Below are positions 1 to 8,326 of a DNA stretch of 15,848 nucleotides, piece by piece. Origin of the DNA: an uncultured bacterium. Its GTDB lineage: Bacteria; Verrucomicrobiota; Lentisphaeria; Victivallales; UBA1829. The notes under the pieces are model-generated. The model made no database searches. It was given only the letters and a program-made list of their open reading frames with translations, and was not told where the DNA came from. Made by a program: the position numbers and the translations under genes. The stretch's first letter is position 1. Every line of letters begins with the position of its first letter. The stretch spans positions 1 through 15,848 of the forward strand of contig URKJ01000062.1 of NCBI GenBank assembly GCA_900548385.1, in the 5' to 3' direction.

Positions 1-64
1 CGCCAATTTCAATATGGCGGCGCGTCAGCTTGATGACTGGAAACAGGAAGAACTCGACGCGTAA
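1..64 (+). CDS. 3' end of an unidentified gene (partial)
   Basis: An open frame enters from the left edge (first complete codon at position 2) and ends at TAA 62-64. The visible tail is about 20 residues, ending in QLDDWKQEELDA, a charged, helix-like C-terminus. Twenty residues are too few to identify a family. The same frame stays open after the stop, with only one further stop (203-205) before 344, so the gene could have been longer before a nonsense change. That is speculation. Whether this is a real coding end is itself uncertain. Confidence 0.35.
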   Translation, partial: ANFNMAARQLDDWKQEELDA

Positions 65-527
65 ATCTGTTATTGCCGGAAATTCTGGTTCTGTATTCTG
101 GTGAATGCAATTCCGCTGACCGATATGTGCCCTATAAAAAATATCGGAGCCGACGAAGATGGCAGATGCAAACCATTTGCTGCTGACTGTCTTCATGGCG
201 AGTGAGTGGGAGAATTTGAGGTGGATATAACCATTTTCCCTGATTGCGTCAGGGATTCCCGAAGAGTGTTTCAATGGTACAATTATGGACTTGCCGGACA
301 GCTTTGGGGAACAAGCAGAACCACTCATTTTGAAAGAAGAGTATGAATAAAAGAATATCAGCGGAGGAAAGGCGGGGGCGATTCCCGAATGATTTTTGAA
401 GTAATCGTTTCTGTTCCGCGGATGGGGATTTAAAAAGCTCTTTCCAAAGAAATACGGCTGTCCCGGCTATGTCATTTTGCAAATGAAAAAAATCCGATAT
501 TAATGTTTTATAAAAGGAAAATTTTCC
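65..527. other. non-coding or decayed stretch upstream of the AraC gene
   Basis: No gene with a credible start and ribosome site is visible here. A minus-strand frame running 746 to 249 overlaps the start of the AraC gene and looks like a shadow. Two plus-strand frames give protein-like but startless fragments (206-346 and 231-350), which may be gene remnants. A 7-bp hairpin (TCCCTGA/TCAGGGA, 237-255) lacks a following T-run and is not a convincing terminator. A small inverted repeat, CATTT-TGC-AAATG (473-485), lies about 45 bp before the AraC start and could be an operator. The stretch must also hold the AraC promoter, but I see no clear -35/-10 pair. Confidence 0.5.
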
Positions 528-1418
528 ATGAGTGAACTTCAAACAGTCAGGCTTCGTTCGGTGCGTTTCTGGGATCCGGATTTTCATTTCAGTATTTTCG
601 TAGAACAACACCCGAATTCCAGCGACAGCAAATTCTGTTACCAGCGCAATTTTTGGAAAATAGTCTTGTTCCTTGAAGGTCATGGAACGGAAATGATTGA
701 CGGAATCCCGTATCCATTTACTCCCGGTATGCTTTTTGTCATTCACCCGGATGATGTAACGAATTTCAAGATCGCATCAGGGCAGAAGATCAAGGTCTGC
801 AATATCATTTTCCCACAAAGTTTTCTTGCATTTGCCGAACCGCTTTTTTTCAGAAATGCCGAGTTTTTGAATTTTTTCCAGTTGGAACGCCCGTCACTCC
901 CACAGGAGAAACGTGAGCGTTACTACATTCAAACCGCTTCTCCCGCTATAATGTCTCTTGTTCAGAAAATGCTGAAAGAATTTGAACAGGCAAAAGAGAT
1001 GTTTGAGTCCATTCTGCAGCTTGAACTACTCGAACTGCTGTGCCTGATCATCCGGGAGGGTGAACGGAAAAGCAGGAAAAACAGCATGCTCACGCTGGCG
1101 CAACGGGTCATGGCGGAGTTGCAGGAACAGTATCCGTCACAAATTAATATGACATATTTTTCCCGCAAGTTTGGTGTCAGCAGGCAGTATCTGACGCGTT
1201 GCTTTCGCGCTGCTTACGGGGTGGGAATCATAAAACATCTTCAGAAAATCCGTCTGGAGGCTGCATGCAGGCTGCTTCACAGCGAAACGGAACGGGAGAA
1301 TATCGCGGAAATCGCCAGCCGATGCGGTTTCCGGGATCTCAGCTATTTTTACCGTGTTTTCCAGGCGGAATTTGGAGCATCTCCCGGTTCGAGGCTTCGA
1401 AATACTGAAAAATCGTAA
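528..1418 (+). CDS. AraC-family transcriptional regulator
   Basis: This 296-residue protein is a probable sugar-responsive activator of the adjoining operon. Residues about 40-95 (FWKIVLFLEGHG, then PYPFTPGMLFVIHPDD) have the look of the small cupin-type sensor domain of AraC proteins. The last ~107 residues form the double helix-turn-helix DNA-binding domain: first HTH around INMTYFSRKFGVSRQYLTRCF, second around ENIAEIASRCGFRDLSYFYRVF followed by FGASPGS, the family signature. The length is typical. The ATG at 528 is preceded by AAGGA (514-518) at 9-nt spacing. The gene directly precedes, and points the same way as, the three-gene carbohydrate operon, whose promoter region carries a paired direct repeat (1415-1448). 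That makes it the likely local regulator; the inducer is unknown. Confidence 0.93.
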   Translation: MSELQTVRLRSVRFWDPDFHFSIFVEQHPNSSDSKFCYQRNFWKIVLFLEGHGTEMIDGIPYPFTPGMLFVIHPDDVTNFKIASGQKIKVCNIIFPQSFLAFAEPLFFRNAEFLNFFQLERPSLPQEKRERYYIQTASPAIMSLVQKMLKEFEQAKEMFESILQLELLELLCLIIREGERKSRKNSMLTLAQRVMAELQEQYPSQINMTYFSRKFGVSRQYLTRCFRAAYGVGIIKHLQKIRLEAACRLLHSETERENIAEIASRCGFRDLSYFYRVFQAEFGASPGSRLRNTEKS

Positions 1419-1448
1419 ACTTGTTTCTCTTCCTGTAAAACCAGTTTC
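1415..1448 (+). promoter_or_regulatory. paired direct repeat, candidate AraC-type operator
   Basis: Two related half-sites lie side by side: GTAAACTTGTTTC (1415-1427) and GTAAAACCAGTTTC (1435-1448). Their GTAAA elements are 20 bp apart and their GTTTC elements 21 bp apart, about two helical turns, the arrangement AraC-family dimers use on DNA. The first half-site overlaps the araC stop codon. The second ends 9 bp before the candidate -35, a normal activator position. Function is inferred from spacing and context only; the elements are short and AT-rich. Confidence 0.45.
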
Positions 1449-1457
1449 CAAAAAACA

Positions 1458-1486
1458 AAGACAAATCTGTATTTATGTGGTATAAT
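1458..1486 (+). promoter_or_regulatory. sigma70-type promoter of the carbohydrate operon (extended -10)
   Basis: AAGACA (1458-1463, 4 of 6 matches to TTGACA) is followed after 17 bp by a perfect TATAAT (1481-1486) with the extended TG motif at 1478-1479. Transcription would start near 1493. A weak -35 with a strong extended -10 fits a promoter that depends on an activator bound just upstream. Confidence 0.65.
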
Positions 1487-1527
1487 GATAAAAGATACAT
1501 TAAATGCAGTATAAGGATAAATACCAA

Positions 1528-3963
1528 ATGCAGATGCAAAACGTGACATTGGAACTGAGTGCAAAACCGTTTATGGACGATTCCGAGGAATCAATGCGGA
1601 TGGTTTTTCGGAAATTGTTCCGTCAATGGCATTCTCTGACGAAAGACGCCAAGAGGGTTTCCGTCCTGTTCTGGATCGCTGACGGGTCGGAAATACTGGA
1701 ATTTTCCGGTGATCTCGAACAGCGTTTCGAATGGGGGTACTGGCAGGGAATCGCGAATCCGCTTCCCCGTCCGAAGCACCCAAGACGCAGCCAACTGCTT
1801 AGCGGTAACTGGTTTCCGACGAAATATCGTCCTGATGCCTCTCCGCGTTCTTATGCATGGTTGAAACATTTGATTGAAATTTGCCGGGAGATCGGATTAC
1901 AGGAAACCGGAAAACGAATCCGTATCGGAGCAACTTTCGATAACGGCCCGGAATTTTCCGTTTCCGACTTTAAATACCGCCGTCATTCTGAGATTGCACA
2001 GGCACATTCCATCTATCCAAACAGTTTTGTAACCTGCGATTCTGTGCTTCATGCAGATCGTATCCGCTATGCGTCATATCCGGACGGCATTCCAGAGGGA
2101 CTCTCTCTTGGAACCTTTCTCGGTGCTCAATACCGCGAATTTTCAAAGGCTCTCGGCTTTGACTATATCTGGCTCTCCAACGGTATGGGATTCGGAACTG
2201 AAACGTGGGGTATTTCCGGTGCTCTCTTTGACAAGCAGACGTTTTATCCTGAAAAAAAAGATGAGGCTGCAAAACGGATGTCAGGGTTCTGGAAGGATTT
2301 TCTTGCCGCCGCGCCGGGAACAGTCATTGAAACTCGCGGAAGCAATTATTCCGCCGGAATTGAAATGGCGACTGACGCCGCGCCGCTGGCGTGGCTTTAC
2401 CGGACCGGCGTAATTACCCCGCCGGTTAATTCGCCTATGGCCGCAATTCTCTATAATCCCGGTTATTCAATGGCCGCATATCTCAGTCATATAGCAGAAC
2501 TGCCGGGAAATGATTTTACATTCCGCTATTATATTCATGATCCGTGGTTCATGAACAGTCCCTGGCTCGACCGCTATGGCAGGGAGCCGTGGGATCTTTA
2601 TATGCCGGTTTCTGCCTCCCGTTTCAACGCGGAAGGCAAGGTGGAAACCGCATCACGCCTTGCGTTCCTCTCCTGCGACGATTCCTATGGCGGTATGCCG
2701 GACGAAGTGCCGCAGGAAGTGATTCCCCTTCTTCAGCGGGCATTGCGCGAACGTCCGGATGAGGCGGGGCCGTTCCTTTGGCTTTATCCGTTTGATGAAT
2801 ATGCGGAGCAGAGCCATTTGGACTGCATTTTTGCTGAGGAGCTCTTTTTTGCGGAGGCGTTGGAAAATGGTGCGCCGGTCAATTCCGTAATCAGTACCCG
2901 AAATTTTCTGCGTCTTCATAAGGAAGGGAAAGATCCGATGGAGCATTCGGTTCTGATCATTCCGGTTTCCGCAATGGAAAATGCATCGGTATTCAAGGCT
3001 GTACAAAATCTGGTTCGGAAAAAGCAAATTATTTTCTACGGTTCGCTGCAATACGCTTCGGAAAATGTTTGTTCTCTGTTGGGACTTCGCCGTATGGAAA
3101 GTTTAAACGGAGAAGGAATTCTCAAATTCACGTTTGACACAGCGGAACATGGCAAGTGTTCATCTGTCTGCCATATTCTTCCTGTATTTAACGGGGGCGG
3201 ACTGTGCGAAACGGCAGAATCAGCCATTGTTTCGGCCGAAGCGGAAATCGCCGGAGAAAAACGGGTCATTCTTGCCAGGCGAATGTTTAAAGACGGTGGA
3301 TGTGCCGTTTTTCTGCGGGCTCTGTTTCCGTGCCGGAAGGAGCAGCTTCCCGCGGAAGCCTCCCTGTACCAGCGTCACCACCTGATAACCGGCTCACCTG
3401 CTGAATTATATCCGACGGGAATGCTTCTGCGCTGTGCAATGGCAGAAACCGGCTGGCGCTTTTCTTTCCATATGACAGAACCGGGTAAAGTTCCGGTCAT
3501 GACACTTTCCCGTAATCGCGGTGCGTTCATTTTAAGCGGTTTTGTTCCGGATACAACAACGATTGGCAACTTTTCAACTCCGCTTGGAATTCCGATCCCA
3601 TACGAGCGCGATATCCGGGTTTCCAACGAAAGCGGACAGTTTCATTTTGAAAAAACAATCCGTCTGCGCAATCGTGTGTTTGTCTGCCAAAAGAAAACTT
3701 CAACGGTCAGTTGCCGGACTTTGTTTCCGAATGCTCCGGACATTACAGACCGGATTGGCGTGACTGGGCTGAATGAGGCTGATGTTCGTGTTTTTCCGCC
3801 TCCCGATGTGCTGGAGGAAGTGGAAATCCGAACAGATCCCGGTCCATCCAGTCTATGGAGCGACACGTTTTTGTCTCCGGAGTGGGAAGATACCGGATAC
3901 GGACGCTGTCTGATTTTACACAACATATCCGGTTCGCTCAATATCGGTTGGAAAACAAAATAA
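1528..3963 (+). CDS. uncharacterised cytoplasmic protein with glycosidase-like (TIM barrel plus Rossmann-like) layout
   Basis: I do not recognise a named family. I chose the ATG at 1528 (811 aa) over the in-frame ATG at 1504: AAGGA at 1513-1517 gives 10-nt spacing, and 1504 has no ribosome site and lies close to the predicted transcript start. There is no signal peptide, so it is probably cytoplasmic. The first ~400 residues alternate strands and helices like a TIM barrel, with acidic or aromatic strand ends: FDNGPEF (137-143), WLSNGMGFGTETW (215-227) and VIETRGS (about 266-272). Residues about 472-520 (HSVLIIPVSAMENASVFKAV, then QIIFYGS) resemble the Rossmann-like domain that follows the barrel in GH42-type enzymes. 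The rest is beta-rich. First gene of a tight operon with a pseudopilin and a glycosidase. A glycosidase or related sugar enzyme is likely; substrate and catalytic residues are unknown. Confidence 0.8.
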   Translation: MQMQNVTLELSAKPFMDDSEESMRMVFRKLFRQWHSLTKDAKRVSVLFWIADGSEILEFSGDLEQRFEWGYWQGIANPLPRPKHPRRSQLLSGNWFPTKYRPDASPRSYAWLKHLIEICREIGLQETGKRIRIGATFDNGPEFSVSDFKYRRHSEIAQAHSIYPNSFVTCDSVLHADRIRYASYPDGIPEGLSLGTFLGAQYREFSKALGFDYIWLSNGMGFGTETWGISGALFDKQTFYPEKKDEAAKRMSGFWKDFLAAAPGTVIETRGSNYSAGIEMATDAAPLAWLYRTGVITPPVNSPMAAILYNPGYSMAAYLSHIAELPGNDFTFRYYIHDPWFMNSPWLDRYGREPWDLYMPVSASRFNAEGKVETASRLAFLSCDDSYGGMPDEVPQEVIPLLQRALRERPDEAGPFLWLYPFDEYAEQSHLDCIFAEELFFAEALENGAPVNSVISTRNFLRLHKEGKDPMEHSVLIIPVSAMENASVFKAVQNLVRKKQIIFYGSLQYASENVCSLLGLRRMESLNGEGILKFTFDTAEHGKCSSVCHILPVFNGGGLCETAESAIVSAEAEIAGEKRVILARRMFKDGGCAVFLRALFPCRKEQLPAEASLYQRHHLITGSPAELYPTGMLLRCAMAETGWRFSFHMTEPGKVPVMTLSRNRGAFILSGFVPDTTTIGNFSTPLGIPIPYERDIRVSNESGQFHFEKTIRLRNRVFVCQKKTSTVSCRTLFPNAPDITDRIGVTGLNEADVRVFPPPDVLEEVEIRTDPGPSSLWSDTFLSPEWEDTGYGRCLILHNISGSLNIGWKTK

Positions 3964-3979
3964 AAGAAAGGGAACAGTT

Positions 3980-4738
3980 ATGAAAAACAAAATGTTTACA
4001 CGGTTATCTTTATTCACCATTGTGGAACTTCTCATCGTAGTTTCTGTAATATGTATCCTGATGGCACTGCTTCTGCCGACGCTGAACAAGGCGAAGGAGA
4101 AAGCCCAGTCCATCAGTTGTGTAGGAAACTTGAAACAGCTGCTTGCCTTTTCCCTTCAATATTCTCTTGAAAACGACGATTACATTATCAGCGGTTATCA
4201 TAACGGTGCTTCCAACTGGTCCGGATGCTGGTTCAGCACGCTGCTCCGAAGCATGGAGCCGAACCATCCGACGGGGGGAAATATGCTGGAGCCGATTCAG
4301 AACAAAAGAGTAAAAAAACATATAATTCTCTGTCCGTCCTACCGATCCTCGGGAAATGCCAATAAAGTGCCGCTTGGCTACAGTGTCAACCATAATCTGA
4401 GTTCAAAAAATCCCGGTGGTACGATTAGTGACAGAGAAGAAGATGTTGTATGGAGAAAGATAACCTCACGGAAAGCCGCATCAAAAGCATTTTTCATCAT
4501 AGATGATTATGAATGCGTTGCAGCAACCCGTTCCTCGCTGGTTCGGGTGATGAACCTGAGCACTCTGACAGCCGCGCGCGGGGGGATGTTGAGTTCCTCG
4601 CTGAATCCTCCACTCATGCGGCATGAATCAGGTGCTGCTGTAAACGTTGGATGGCTGGATGGACATTCATCTTCCGACCGGGGAACAAATATCAGACTGG
4701 ATACTTACAATATTTCATTTTGGACTGGAACTTATTGA
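3980..4738 (+). CDS. pseudopilin-like protein with prepilin-type N-terminal methylation/cleavage domain
   Basis: A 252-residue protein with a type II secretion/type IV pilin-like N-terminus: a basic leader, then FTIVELLIVVSVICILMALL (12-31), the hydrophobic helix with the conserved Glu at +5 (E16). The NKAKEKAQSISCVGNLKQLL segment that follows is standard for this family. The C-terminus carries HESGAAVNVGWLDGHSS, the 'H..G..V...DGH' ending common in these proteins. The residue before the predicted cleavage site is Leu (L11) instead of the usual Gly. AAGGGA (3968-3973) lies 6 nt before the ATG. It starts 16 nt after the preceding stop and ends 13 nt before the next gene. Pairing with glycosidases suggests a role in substrate capture, enzyme anchoring or secretion, not a true pilus; this role is inferred. 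Confidence 0.88.
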   Translation: MKNKMFTRLSLFTIVELLIVVSVICILMALLLPTLNKAKEKAQSISCVGNLKQLLAFSLQYSLENDDYIISGYHNGASNWSGCWFSTLLRSMEPNHPTGGNMLEPIQNKRVKKHIILCPSYRSSGNANKVPLGYSVNHNLSSKNPGGTISDREEDVVWRKITSRKAASKAFFIIDDYECVAATRSSLVRVMNLSTLTAARGGMLSSSLNPPLMRHESGAAVNVGWLDGHSSSDRGTNIRLDTYNISFWTGTY

Positions 4739-4751
4739 AAAGGAGTGCTTT

Positions 4752-7700
4752 ATGCCGCCGAAGATTTTTTATGCAATCGTTTTCTGCCTGGTCGGCTGTG
4801 TTTCCGCCGCTGAAAAATTCTGGACCTATACACCTGGAGAAGGTATCGCATTTGAGACTGTTCAGGGACAAGTCTCTCTTTTGACGCCGACCTGGCAACA
4901 GGTTTCCGAAATGGAAATGATACGGAAAAAGCAACTGACTTATCATTTTTTCGAGAATGAACCGCAAAAATTCAGATGCAGGATTATTTTCCAGCGGTCC
5001 TCGCCAATCCCGGCGGCGTGCCTGGGATTCGGTATTGTCCTGCCTTTGAAAACTCCCGCTCTGACTTACGATGGAAAACGGCTTGTTCTGCCGGAACACT
5101 ACAAGGAATCCAAATGGATTCTTCTGGGAAAACAGCATGTAAAAAAATTGGAAATCCCGTTAAGCAGCGGTTCCATAGTGACGTTGTCCGGTAATTTGAC
5201 TGTTTCCGTTCTTGACGGACGGAAATTTCGCAATGATTCCTTTCTTGTGCGTCTTTATTTCTCGCCTGACAGCGGGGAGTTGGTTACATCAAAGCTGGAA
5301 TTCCGCGCGGCGGTCAAAACGATTGATTCTTCTCCGCTGGATCTTTCTCCCGCTGTCAATATGGGACTGCGGGATGAAATCGCCGGAGACGGGAAAGGCG
5401 GATGGACCGATCAGGGGGCAACCAACGACCTGCGGCAGCTCCGTTCAGGTCTGCTCTCAATGGGTGGGGTGAAATTTCAAATCATTGATGAACGGCAGAC
5501 CAATAAGGCTGCTATCGTACTCGGTCGTAAATTCCTGACCGAAGCGGTCGTTCCGGTCAACGGAAAACGCGGGGCGTTTCTTTATCTGCTTCATGCCTCC
5601 GCATGGACAATGCCGGGAGTCCTCGGAAAGATCACTGTGGAGTATTCGGATGGAACAGATGAGATGTTTGAAATCCAGCAGTTCCGGGACGTCGGCAACT
5701 GGTGGTCGCCGATCAAAGGAGAGAACGCTTCTGTATTCTGGAGCGGACGGAATTCCATATCGAATGTTGGGTTGTATCTGAGTCAGTTCAAACTGCGCCG
5801 TAGCGATCCTGTACGGATCCGCTTTTCCATAACCGCCTCCGGAAGTTGTTGGATGATCCCCGCAGCCACGCTCGGGTCCGCTCGTATCCCATTAGAAATG
5901 CACGATCCTGAGACAAGTTTCTTCCCGAATTCCGAGTGGATTCCTCTGGATACCCCATACGAAGTCCGTTCGGGATCTCCTTTGGATTTTTCCTGCATGA
6001 CCGATGCTCCTGCCGGAAAATACGGGTTCGTGATAGTTTCTCCGGAGGGAAATTTGTCGTTTTCTCAAGCGCCGGCGAAACGAATTCGTTTTGTCGGAGT
6101 GAATTTGTGCTTTTCCGCAAATTTTCCCAATAAGAAAGATGCTCCGTTTTTAGCGGAACGGATACGGCGTATAGGGTACAATGCCGTTCGGATCCATCAT
6201 CAGGACGACTGGTTATTTCCCCGTGGGACTCAGAAACTGCATCAGGAGCGTTTGGATCGCCTTGAGTTTTTTATAGCGGAGCTGAAAAAACGGGGACTCT
6301 ATGTTTGTTCTGATCTTTATACATCTCGCGGATTCAATGCGAAAGACAATCTGCCGGAATGGCTTTGTTCATCACCGCGTTTTGCCAGCGTCATGAAAGG
6401 CTTTTTGCCGATTTCCGACAATGCCTTCGAGGTCTGGAAGAGTGCCGCTGAAGCCTGGCTTACGCACAAGAATCCCTATACCGGTCTCGCATTGATAGAA
6501 GATCCGGTTCTATATTCGCTTTCTCTTGTGAATGAGGGGAATCTGGATTACTACTGGAATGCTGCTCCGGAACTTGAAGCTCTGTACATCCGGAAATTTA
6601 AAAATTGGATGATGAAAAAATATCCTGCCGAAAAGTCGTCGGCAAACCGGAAGGATCGCCGTTTTCGAGAATTCCTGCATGAGCTTCAAAAGGTTCTCGT
6701 TGAAAAGCAGCTTCGTTTTCTAAAGGAAGATTTGAAACTGAAAGCCCTTTGTTCGGATTTAAATATGCAGGATGACTTCCCTTTGGCTCTGATCCGGAAA
6801 GATCTGGATATTGTGGACAGCCACAAATATCATGATCATCCACAGTTTCCGCAAAAAGCCTGGAGATATCCCAAACAGTATGAGCAGACGTCCGCCGTTG
6901 CAAATATGGGAAACAATATTCCCTGTCAGCTGTTTGCTTCCCGCCTTTTCGGAAAACCGTTCTGCGTAACGGAATACAAATACTGTTATCCGAATCAATA
7001 CCGCTCTGAAGGAGGCCCGCTGATTGGTGCATACGCCGCTTTACAGGGGTGGAACGCCCTTTATCATTTTGCCTGGAGCCATTCTCTGAAAGGAATGCTG
7101 GAACCGTTTCCTGCCGGAACGTTTGATACGGTCAACGAGCCGTTAGCACAATTTTCCGACCGCCTTACCATGTTTCTCTTCCGCCGCGGCGATGTAAAAG
7201 AAGCGGACGAGCGATGTGGTGTTGTAATTCCCGCCGATTATTGGAAATCGTCTTTGCCGGTGGAATGCCCGGAAGAATTCCGCCGATTGGGACTGCTTAC
7301 AAAAGTTGGAATCGTTTCTCATAATGTTCCGCATGATGTATATTCTCTTTCTCATGCTCAAGTGATGGGGCTGGCTCCTCTGGAAAGCGCTCCGTTGAAT
7401 CATGCTGTCCGTATGATGCGGACAAGGAAAATCGCGCAAAGTCTCACCGGAGAATTGATATTGGACGCAGGTTTAAGGACATTTCGGATTATCACCCCCA
7501 GAACTCTTTCCGTAACACTGCATCAGGGGACCGTTTCCGCCGGTGCGCTGTCCGTTCATGGGGCAACTGTCCCACAGTCGATTTCCTTAATCAGTCTGGA
7601 CCGCACGCCAACGCCGATAAGTCAAAGTCGTTCTTTGTTACTTTTGCACCTTACCGATGTATTGAATGCCGGAAGCAAATTTCAGAATATCTCCCGTAAA

Positions 7701-7925
7701 TTGCAATTAGCGGATGGTGACGCCAAACTGCTTTTACGCCGAGATCCTGTTCAAATCTCAATTCGCTTGGGAACATCCGTGCGGCCGGTTGTGAATGCGC
7801 TGAAAATCGACGGAACATTTGCCGGAAGAATTGTTTCCCGATTTGAAAATGGCGTTCTGCATTTTACCGCCGATCCCGGAGTTTTTCCGGGTGGTATTAT
7901 GGCATACCATATTAGATGTCAATAG
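4752..7925 (+). CDS. large exported clan-A-type glycoside hydrolase (possible lipoprotein)
   Basis: A 1057-residue enzyme. I chose the ATG at 4752 because AAGGAG sits 6 nt upstream and a signal peptide follows immediately; an upstream extension would only overlap the pseudopilin gene. LVGC (13-16) matches a lipobox, but VSA (17-19) could be an ordinary signal peptidase site. Residues about 22-440 are beta-rich modules, including a GDGKGGWTDQG segment. A TIM barrel spans about 445-830, opening with RFVGVNLCFS and NAVRIHHQDD. SLVNEGN supplies the acid/base Glu (E595) after Asn, and FCVTEYKY the nucleophile candidate (E741). This is the clan GH-A pattern (GH5/GH2/GH42-like), expected to be retaining. 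A beta-rich C-terminal part follows. The exact GH family and substrate cannot be read from sequence alone. Third gene of the AraC-linked operon, likely acting in the periplasm or on the outer surface. Confidence 0.85.
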   Translation: MPPKIFYAIVFCLVGCVSAAEKFWTYTPGEGIAFETVQGQVSLLTPTWQQVSEMEMIRKKQLTYHFFENEPQKFRCRIIFQRSSPIPAACLGFGIVLPLKTPALTYDGKRLVLPEHYKESKWILLGKQHVKKLEIPLSSGSIVTLSGNLTVSVLDGRKFRNDSFLVRLYFSPDSGELVTSKLEFRAAVKTIDSSPLDLSPAVNMGLRDEIAGDGKGGWTDQGATNDLRQLRSGLLSMGGVKFQIIDERQTNKAAIVLGRKFLTEAVVPVNGKRGAFLYLLHASAWTMPGVLGKITVEYSDGTDEMFEIQQFRDVGNWWSPIKGENASVFWSGRNSISNVGLYLSQFKLRRSDPVRIRFSITASGSCWMIPAATLGSARIPLEMHDPETSFFPNSEWIPLDTPYEVRSGSPLDFSCMTDAPAGKYGFVIVSPEGNLSFSQAPAKRIRFVGVNLCFSANFPNKKDAPFLAERIRRIGYNAVRIHHQDDWLFPRGTQKLHQERLDRLEFFIAELKKRGLYVCSDLYTSRGFNAKDNLPEWLCSSPRFASVMKGFLPISDNAFEVWKSAAEAWLTHKNPYTGLALIEDPVLYSLSLVNEGNLDYYWNAAPELEALYIRKFKNWMMKKYPAEKSSANRKDRRFREFLHELQKVLVEKQLRFLKEDLKLKALCSDLNMQDDFPLALIRKDLDIVDSHKYHDHPQFPQKAWRYPKQYEQTSAVANMGNNIPCQLFASRLFGKPFCVTEYKYCYPNQYRSEGGPLIGAYAALQGWNALYHFAWSHSLKGMLEPFPAGTFDTVNEPLAQFSDRLTMFLFRRGDVKEADERCGVVIPADYWKSSLPVECPEEFRRLGLLTKVGIVSHNVPHDVYSLSHAQVMGLAPLESAPLNHAVRMMRTRKIAQSLTGELILDAGLRTFRIITPRTLSVTLHQGTVSAGALSVHGATVPQSISLISLDRTPTPISQSRSLLLLHLTDVLNAGSKFQNISRKLQLADGDAKLLLRRDPVQISIRLGTSVRPVVNALKIDGTFAGRIVSRFENGVLHFTADPGVFPGGIMAYHIRCQ

Positions 7926-7947
7926 CATTAAAAGGGGGGAGTAAAAT

Positions 7948-8190
7948 GTGGCGGCAGTAACGAACGGAATGATATATCGGATGCCCCGTGTAAAAAGGAG
8001 GCTTTGCCGCCCCGGCGCAAAAGGATTTAGGACGGCTATGTTCGTGATCATTGGACGCAGGCTCGCGGGTGCGTTTTTGTCTTCCATCGTAATTTTGCAT
8101 GGGGAATACGTTTTGTTTCCGTGGTCCGGAAAATATGCTCCAGTGCCGTTTTACCGCTTGTCAGCGATACGGATTAAGATAATATGTTAA
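7948..8190 (+). CDS. doubtful small basic ORF with a strong ribosome-binding site
   Basis: An 80-codon frame starting at GTG 7948, six nt after a very strong Shine-Dalgarno run (AAAGGGGGGAG, 7931-7941) and 22 nt after the glycosidase stop. The product is rich in Lys/Arg (KRRLCRPGAKGF near the N-terminus) with short hydrophobic patches, and matches nothing I know. The same ribosome site could instead serve the overlapping ATG at 7946, which encodes only four residues before TAA. Codon use does not look strongly protein-like. Possible last gene of the operon, a remnant, or chance. Confidence 0.25.
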   Translation: MAAVTNGMIYRMPRVKRRLCRPGAKGFRTAMFVIIGRRLAGAFLSSIVILHGEYVLFPWSGKYAPVPFYRLSAIRIKIIC

Positions 8191-8326
8191 GGCAGCCGGC
8201 GCAATTCTCCGTCTTTTGCTGTATGTATATGAGACTGCTCTGGCAGTTCGGTTTCAGAAGTTGGTGTGTCGCATCGGAAACAGACAGTCATGTGCAATCG
8301 GAGTTTCAGACTCTCGACTTATAGTA

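Noticed and set aside
237..255. Hairpin TCCCTGA/TCAGGGA as a terminator for the left-edge gene
   Set aside because: No T-run follows on either strand, and it lies 170 bp past the stop.
249..746. Minus-strand 165-codon frame overlapping the AraC start
   Set aside because: It overlaps 219 bp of the real regulator gene, lacks a convincing ribosome site, and shows no known domain.
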